Source: Kalmanozyma brasiliensis GHG001
Lineage: Eukaryota > Basidiomycota > Ustilaginomycetes > Ustilaginales
Assembly: GCF_000497045.1 (NCBI RefSeq)
Contig: NW_015961954.1
Location: 372,001-436,000, forward strand
Reading direction: 5' to 3'
Length of the DNA: 64,000 nucleotides
Shown here: positions 58,618 to 64,000 of the stretch, piece after piece
Numbering within the stretch: the stretch's first letter is position 1
How the letters are laid out: each line of letters opens with the position of its first letter
Notes under the pieces: generated by a model
The model's database searches: none
The model's input: the letters and a program-made list of their open reading frames with translations, nothing else
What the model was told of the DNA's origin: nothing
Program-made: the position numbers and the translations under genes

Positions 58618-59344
58618 GGCGGGTATGCTGTGGTGATGTGGTGGTGGTGCTAGGGAGCGACGAGCTGAGCGTCTAGGCACGCAGCTCGCTTGAGGCGTCG
58701 GATTGACTACCTAGCAGCGACGTTGACCGGAGGTGAAGAGCCTTTATCGCTCCAGACATGGACCATGCGTACTTCAAGTGAAGCCTTGAGCAAGTATGCA
58801 AGAGCTGTTCGTAATGGTCTTCTGTGGTCAGAGTGCTAAGTCGGATGATCCGGTTGACGGTCCCTTTCAGCCACTTCGACTTGCCGCTGTTAACAGCCTA
58901 CTTCGGCAATCCCTCCGAAACGTGACGAGGCGTGAGAAAGCTGATTGATGCCGAGGGTCGAAGATCAAGCAGAAACGACCGTGCTTGAGGTGATGATGGC
59001 GGTTGTTCCGAAACGCAAGAAGGGCTAGCGTGACACCGACTATGAAAGCGTGGAAATGTGGGGTTCGCCTCGGTTCCGTTTGCGAGCGGCGGATCAACCT
59101 TGTCCATCCGCTTTTCACACGCAGCTCTCTTTTTGGCTCAGTTCCTGCTGCCACGCTGCATTTCGAAAAATTTGGCCCGGACAACGGCGAAAACTGAGAA
59201 TTCAAGATCTTGCCAACATCACCCGACCGGACTCGCTCATGAGGCCTCACTGCGCCACAGACATGGTATCGAGAGACGTCGAAAGACATTGCAGCAATCA
59301 TATCACTGAGGCTCATGCATCTAGCGGAACGAGGTTGTGACAGT
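58618..59344. other. Intergenic between the bHLH and MAPKK genes
   Basis: 727 bases between two minus-strand genes. No supported gene; open frames overlap in several phases without domain features. It should contain the MAPKK 3' UTR and the bHLH promoter. Confidence 0.5.
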
Positions 59345-61381
59345 CTAAGCACGTCCCGCCTCGTCCTCATCAGTCGTGGTCGTCGGGCTGCCTACCAATC
59401 CCACGTCAGCCTCTCGCATCCTAGCCGCTAGTCGTTCCTCTTGACTTCGATGCTGACTGCTGGATCTCGGCCTTGCCCCGAACGAAGGAGCGACAGCAGC
59501 TGATTCGGCTGCCGGCTCCTCTGGCTGCTGATGTGAGCGTCCGCCATCGACTGCAAGGGAGATCTTTGGCAGAGCACGCAGCCTCCCACTTTGTGTAGGT
59601 TCTTGTCCGACCGGCGTGAGAGACGGTGATGCCCCGAGTGATGACGTCCGTGACATGGTCAGGCCCTGTGGCGTTACTGACTGCCTCGGCTGCTGGCCCG
59701 TCGCCGCCGCCAGAGCAGCCGCAGCTACCGGTGCAGACCGCACGCTCGGGATTCTACCCAACGACGTGCCCGTCGACGTCGCCTGCGTCGGTGTCTGCTG
59801 CTGCTGGCTCGCAATCGACGAAGGCAGATAGCTCCAGCCGTAGATATCAGCCACAAATTTGGCAATGTCAGGCTGCGGCTGTCGCGTCTCCGACTTGCGA
59901 ATGAACGGGTGGCTGATCATCTTGTGTGGTCCAGGACGCTTCGTCGGCTCCTTCTCCAGACAGCGCTCGATGAAATCACGCAAAGCTCGAGACCACTTGA
60001 CGCCTGCCTTTTCGTCGTCCTGCAGCTCGGGTACCTTCATGGTGACCACGTACGAGAGCAGATCGATGGGTCCCAGTGGAGGCTCGCCCTCGGCTGGGAA
60101 AGGAAAGCGATTGCTTGCCACTTCCAAGATGGTCAAACCCAGCGACCAGACATCGGACGTGATGGTATAGGCTAGACCTCGAATGCGCTCGGGTGCCATG
60201 TAGTAGCTTGTCCCTGTGAAGGTGCCAGCGACCGAATTGATCAGCTCGCCGGACACGCCGAAGTCGCACAGCTTGATCTGACCCTCGCGCGTCACGACGA
60301 TGTTGCTGGGCTTGATGTCGCGGTGAATGATCTTGCGTTCGTGCAAGTAGCTCAGGCCTTTCAGCACACACTCGGCTACTTTGCCTAGCACCTTTTCGCC
60401 CGTCCGACCGTTGCGGCTCTTGACCTTCTTGTAGATGGCATCCAGCGAGCCTGCTTCTGCGTACTCCATGCAGATCGCAATCGATGTATCTTGGTCTTCA
60501 AGGAAAGCGCCATAGTAGCGCACGATGTAGTCCGAGTGACAGGAGCGGTTGAAGGCGAGCTCGCGAAGGATCTGTCGGTGAATGGCCGGGTTGGGCGAAG
60601 TGGACATGGTCTTTTTCGCCATGATCAGTCCTGTAGGGCGATGTCGAACTTTGTGCACCTCGCCACTTGCACCTTCACCGAGCCGAGAGAGGATCTCGAA
60701 GTTGCCTGCCAGGACGAGTTCATCATCGTGCCCTCCTGACGTGCTGGCTCGATTCGATGCTGTCGAAGCACTTGAATCTGCCCTGGCGCGATTGTAAGAT
60801 GCTTGTGATGAAGCTTCGACGCCGCCTGCCTCTGAGCTGCCCGTATTGGAAGAGCGGCTGTTACCACTGTTGCTGCCGCTCGCCGAGTCATTGGTCATCC
60901 AGTATCCGTTCGAGCCCGTGACAGGTATCCTGAGTCCGTTGGCGTCGAGACGCTCGCCCTCGGAATCGGTCATGGACATGCCGCCGATGGCGCGCCGCAG
61001 GTCGTCTGTAATGGCGCTCTGCATCTGCGCATTCGTGAGATGCGGCACAGTGTCCGGATAGATGGTGTTGGCGCTCGCGTTGAGCACGCCAGGATGACCG
61101 TCATCGTAGCCTTCATCTTGGTATCCGTGGCCGCCCAAGGAGAGGGAGGACGAGGAGGCCTGCGGGATCATCAGTGAAGGCTGCGGCCGTTGTGAATTCT
61201 GTGTTTGCAGTTGAAGATGAGGCCTGCCCTCTGTAGTCGCGGCAGCAGGAGTGTCGAACAAAGTATCATCGCGTTGAAACGAGCCGCCGGGTGCTGATGA
61301 AGAGGAGGTTGGCCTGGCTGGAATGCTGAGCTTGGGCATGCCCGGCTTGCGAGGCTTCTTTGGCGGTATAAGCGAAGCCAT
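59345..61381 (-). CDS. MKK1: MAP kinase kinase of the cell-wall-integrity pathway (Mkk1/2 type)
   Basis: 678 residues. The first ~222 are Ser/Pro-rich and begin MASLIPPKKPRKPGMPKL, a Lys/Pro-rich docking-like motif followed by LSI. The kinase domain covers about 227-505: LGEGASGEV, AKK (Lys), HRDIKPSN (353-360), CDFG (372-375), and the activation loop GVSGELINSVAGTFTGTSYYMAPERI, with the Ser/Thr pair about S383 and T387. That loop fits the Mkk1/Mkk2/Pek1 group better than the pheromone MEK (Fuz7/Ste7) group. The C-terminal ~170 residues are Ser/Ala-rich. It would relay Bck1 signals to the Slt2/Mpk1 MAP kinase. Divergent from VPS2. Confidence 0.9.
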   Translation of the reverse strand: MASLIPPKKPRKPGMPKLSIPARPTSSSSAPGGSFQRDDTLFDTPAAATTEGRPHLQLQTQNSQRPQPSLMIPQASSSSLSLGGHGYQDEGYDDGHPGVLNASANTIYPDTVPHLTNAQMQSAITDDLRRAIGGMSMTDSEGERLDANGLRIPVTGSNGYWMTNDSASGSNSGNSRSSNTGSSEAGGVEASSQASYNRARADSSASTASNRASTSGGHDDELVLAGNFEILSRLGEGASGEVHKVRHRPTGLIMAKKTMSTSPNPAIHRQILRELAFNRSCHSDYIVRYYGAFLEDQDTSIAICMEYAEAGSLDAIYKKVKSRNGRTGEKVLGKVAECVLKGLSYLHERKIIHRDIKPSNIVVTREGQIKLCDFGVSGELINSVAGTFTGTSYYMAPERIRGLAYTITSDVWSLGLTILEVASNRFPFPAEGEPPLGPIDLLSYVVTMKVPELQDDEKAGVKWSRALRDFIERCLEKEPTKRPGPHKMISHPFIRKSETRQPQPDIAKFVADIYGWSYLPSSIASQQQQTPTQATSTGTSLGRIPSVRSAPVAAAALAAATGQQPRQSVTPQGLTMSRTSSLGASPSLTPVGQEPTQSGRLRALPKISLAVDGGRSHQQPEEPAAESAAVAPSFGARPRSSSQHRSQEERLAARMREADVGLVGSPTTTTDEDEAGRA

Positions 61382-62051
61382 GACTGATGCAGTACTTTAG
61401 CGATAGGCCATATGGCAGGACGGCACGTATGCTCGAAGAGCAGATCAGTATCTTAGCTAGCTGTGCGGAGCTGGGATGTACACCACCCAATCGTAAGGAG
61501 AAGGCAGCACCGGAGCGGCAGACTGACGTGGTCAGTGTCTGCACAAGAATGTTGCAGAGAGTATCCTGGCGTCCAGCTGCGGTGTCGATGTCGAGATGAT
61601 GATCGAGCCTTGATCTCGACGCTAGCGTGTGCCTTGCACTAGAAGGAAGAGGCCAGCTTCGACGTTCCCGTTGGAAGGACTGAGTCTGTGTGACAGCCGA
61701 GTCTTGGATCCGACACGCAGACACGCACAGAGCCACAGGCAGGCTTATTTTTGTGTGATTTTGGCGAGAGGGTCCAAGCTGAGCTGCAGCAGCCCATCAT
61801 CATCGGCCGTGTCGGAGTGTGTTGCTCTTTCTCTCTCCAACAACTCCACTCCAGCACAGCCGGATGCACCGATTGCAACACGTTCCGACCTATCTCTCTC
61901 TTCTTGACCTTCATCACCTCATCCACTATCACCTCGATCACACACCTGGCATCAATCACATCGATCGGATCAGCCGTCGTACAAAGCCAGCGTCCGTCTT
62001 TGCTTTCACTCGCCGCAGCTTCACTAGTCATCCACCCGCAGATCACTCAAC
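61382..62051. other. Divergent promoter region between MKK1 and VPS2
   Basis: 670 bases. The VPS2-proximal part is pyrimidine-rich (many CTC/CATC words), typical of a fungal promoter and leader. No gene is supported. Confidence 0.5.
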
Positions 62052-62762
62052 ATGAACATCGTCGAATCTCTCTTTGGCCGCACCAAGTCGCCGGCCGAGC
62101 GTTTGCGGCAGCATCAGCGCACGCTTCAAAAAGCGCAACGTGAGCTCGATCGTGAACGCACAAAGCTCGAACAACAAGAAAAGAAGCTTACGCAGGACAT
62201 CAAGAAGTCTGCGCGTGCTGGTCAGATGCCCGCTTGCAAGGTCATGGCCAAAGACCTCGTGCGCACACGTCGACACATCCACAAATTCTACCAGATGAAG
62301 ACGCAGCTTCAGGCTGTATCGTTGCGGATTCAGACGTTGCGGAGCAACCAGCAAATGGCCGAGGCGATGAAGGGCGCAACACGGGCGATGGGCACCATGA
62401 ACAGGAGCATGAACCTGCCCCAGATTCAAAAGATCATGCGGGATTTCGAGAGGGAGAGCGCAACCATGGATATGAAGGACGAGATGATGGGCGAAGCTGT
62501 GGATGAGGCGATGGACGACGAGGACGAAGGAGTGGGAGAGGAGGAGGAGTCGGACAACATCTTGAAGGAGGTGCTCGATGAGATTGGGGTCTCGGTGGGT
62601 CAGCAGTTGGGAGAGGCTCCTACAGCTGCACTGTCGGCACCGCAGGCAGCACCACAGCAGCGTGTCGCGATTGGAGAGGGTGCAGGAGGAGGCTTCGGCG
62701 GTGGAGGAGGCAAGGATGAGGATGCTCTTCAGGCTCGTCTCGACAATTTGCGAAGGGATTGA
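62052..62762 (+). CDS. VPS2: ESCRT-III subunit Vps2 (CHMP2)
   Basis: 236 residues, close to the family length. It starts MNIVESLFGRTKSPAERLR, then a long basic helix (RELDRERTKLEQQEKKLTQ), DIKKSARAG and AKDLVRTRRHIHKFYQMK, typical of Snf7-fold proteins. An acidic helical half follows. The C terminus DEDALQARLDNLRRD is an almost perfect MIM1 motif for Vps4 binding. Vps2 caps Vps24/Snf7 filaments in multivesicular-body formation and recruits Vps4. A Gly/Ala-rich linker precedes the MIM. Confidence 0.95.
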   Translation: MNIVESLFGRTKSPAERLRQHQRTLQKAQRELDRERTKLEQQEKKLTQDIKKSARAGQMPACKVMAKDLVRTRRHIHKFYQMKTQLQAVSLRIQTLRSNQQMAEAMKGATRAMGTMNRSMNLPQIQKIMRDFERESATMDMKDEMMGEAVDEAMDDEDEGVGEEEESDNILKEVLDEIGVSVGQQLGEAPTAALSAPQAAPQQRVAIGEGAGGGFGGGGGKDEDALQARLDNLRRD

Positions 62763-63389
62763 TGGCGTTGCCCTGCCTGCAGCTATCCCCTCACGCCCAC
62801 ACACTAGATTCAGCTTCACTCTGTTCCAATCGCAACGGTCTCATACATTCAACGTCTTCAGCTGTGTATTACACTGGCTGTAAGCCCGCTCGAGGAGGAG
62901 GTCACCTGTCTGATGCCTCTAAAGGTGGTGAGCCATCCGAATTTGATGCTCGATGAGGAGCTCGGTCGTGACAACCGGAAAATCGACACGAGCCTTGGAC
63001 ATTTCAGGGTGCAAGACGCACTTGCCAGCCTTTGCATCAAACGCCGTTTCACCTCACACCTCACATCATCCTCCGTCACATACCACCAACTCAGCACCGT
63101 CCGACCGGCATTCCCTCATACGCGCTCGCCAGTGCGCGCATAGCTGCCCGACGCGGACACGCAGCGCAAGACCGACGGGCAGAACTCTGGCCCTGTACCT
63201 GGTCACAGCCGCGACAGAGAGCGCAGCAGGCCACACGAGCCTCGTCAGTGTACCCTCCTCACACAGCAGCGTGCATGCATGGTCGCGATCGAAGCGGTGG
63301 AACTTCGCCGAATCCAAGGCGACCATCCCCTGCACTCATCTCGCTCCACGCCCCGTAGTCTGACGCCTGCCTCCATACCCTCCAACGAG
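62763..63389. other. Intergenic between VPS2 and CLN3/BTN1
   Basis: 627 bases between two plus-strand genes. No supported gene. It should contain the VPS2 3' UTR and the promoter and leader of the next gene. Confidence 0.5.
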
Positions 63390-64000
63390 ATGGTCGCACC
63401 CTCAACCACACCGCGGGCAGGCCCGAACCATCCTTCCGTCTCGCCCTCCGCCAAACGCACCTCGCTCCGCCTCAACATCGCATTCTTCCTCTTCGGTCTA
63501 CTCAATAACTCGCTCTACGTAGTCATCCTTACCGCTGCGCTCGAGCTGCTTCCCCAGGGCGTGCCGACGGGCCTCGTCAGCTTCGCCAACATCTTCCCTG
63601 CGCTCATCGCCAAAGCGGTCTGGCCATACCTCCTCAAAGGAGAGGTGCGCTATACGAAGCGAGTATGGAGCTGCGCAGCGTTGAGCTTTGTCGGCATGCT
63701 CCTGGTGTCCTTCTTTCCGGCGTTGACGATGCGCTTGTTCGGCATCAGCCTGGCGAGCTTCTCGTCGGGATTGGGCGAGCTGACGTTTTTGCAGCTGAGC
63801 ACGCGGTATGCGCCCAAGCGGAGCGGAGGGAGAAGGAGCGGACTGAGCGAGGTGGAGCTGGCCGGGGCCGGATTGGAGACCAACTTTGCGGGCGATGCAG
63901 TGGGGTGGTTTGCGAGCGGGACTGGAGCAGCGGGGCTTGTGGGAGCGGGAGCGTGGTGGGTCGTGAGGCCACTGGGCGTCCAAACGGGGATGGCGATACT
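63390..64000 (+). CDS. BTN1: Battenin/CLN3 family vacuolar membrane protein (3' end outside the window)
   Basis: The frame is open from ATG at 63390 to the window end, so only the first ~203 residues are present. The frame is in phase with clear CLN3 features: LNIAFFLFGLLNNSLYVVILTAALELL (about 31-57), then GLVSFANIFPALIAKAVWPY, and SFSSGLGELTFLQLSTRYA, all conserved in battenin/Btn1. At least four hydrophobic spans are visible. The family sits in the vacuolar/lysosomal membrane and affects pH and amino-acid balance. An upstream in-frame ATG was not seen close by; the start is taken at 63390. The C-terminal half lies beyond 64000. Confidence 0.9.
   Translation, partial: MVAPSTTPRAGPNHPSVSPSAKRTSLRLNIAFFLFGLLNNSLYVVILTAALELLPQGVPTGLVSFANIFPALIAKAVWPYLLKGEVRYTKRVWSCAALSFVGMLLVSFFPALTMRLFGISLASFSSGLGELTFLQLSTRYAPKRSGGRRSGLSEVELAGAGLETNFAGDAVGWFASGTGAAGLVGAGAWWVVRPLGVQTGMAI

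Noticed and set aside
1..64000. Transposons, rRNA, CRISPR arrays, viral or horizontally acquired islands
   Set aside because: I scanned for reverse transcriptase, transposase, terminal repeats and regular spacer arrays and saw none; gene style is uniform throughout.

Overview
The window is a gene-dense, intron-poor, GC-rich stretch of a fungal nuclear chromosome. It carries about 27 protein genes and one tRNA gene on both strands. The few introns have GTAAGT-type donors, and the genes are typical of basidiomycetes: a long low-complexity MET30, an OSR1/FRAY-like kinase, an HP1 homologue, KEI1, and an INO80F-like coiled-coil protein. Protein style and gene content point to a smut fungus (Ustilaginomycotina, probably Ustilaginaceae). 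This is inference from family resemblance; I cannot name the species. I see no transposon, rRNA, CRISPR array or foreign island.

Layout. 1-14 kb: BNA3 kynurenine aminotransferase, ERF2-type palmitoyltransferase, mitochondrial FMT1, an acyltransferase fused to an AIG2-like domain, and a kynureninase fused behind a GCIP-like domain. 14-24 kb: WW-domain protein, threonyl-tRNA synthetase, INO80F-like subunit, PP2A activator (PTPA), a helical SAC3/PCI-like protein, and a DOT5-like nuclear peroxiredoxin (one intron). 24-36 kb: a large ankyrin protein, a 2.4 kb gene-free region, an OSR1/FRAY-like kinase (two introns), an LDAH-type hydrolase and HP1. 36-45 kb: MET30, assembled here from two blocks across a 424-nt intron; a 2 kb gene-free region; RPL26 with an 864-nt intron; and KEI1. 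45-54 kb: YVC1 TRP channel, an intron-containing tRNA-Ser(AGA), a small unknown protein, PER1, and a SPOUT1/CENP-32-type methyltransferase. 54-64 kb: cap-binding subunit CBC2 (one intron), CDC123, a long-loop bHLH factor, a cell-wall-integrity MAPKK, ESCRT-III VPS2, and the 5' part of CLN3/BTN1, cut by the window end.

Most genes are housekeeping and functionally independent. Recurring themes are tryptophan/kynurenine breakdown (BNA3 and BNA5 lie 7.3 kb apart), translation (FMT1, THS1, RPL26, tRNA-Ser, CDC123), and membrane-lipid or vacuole biology (acyltransferase, LDAH, KEI1, PER1, YVC1, VPS2, CLN3). The most unusual points are two uninterrupted multi-domain fusions: GCIP-kynureninase, and PlsC-AIG2. 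In both, the downstream domain has no start codon of its own. A secondary regulatory observation is an identical CACGTGACT word upstream of both THS1 and RPL26.

Several starts were moved from upstream non-ATG codons to the first in-frame ATG (BNA3, the acyltransferase, YVC1, CDC123, the bHLH factor, the 49 kb protein). Splice sites were placed by eye from consensus, frame and family conservation.
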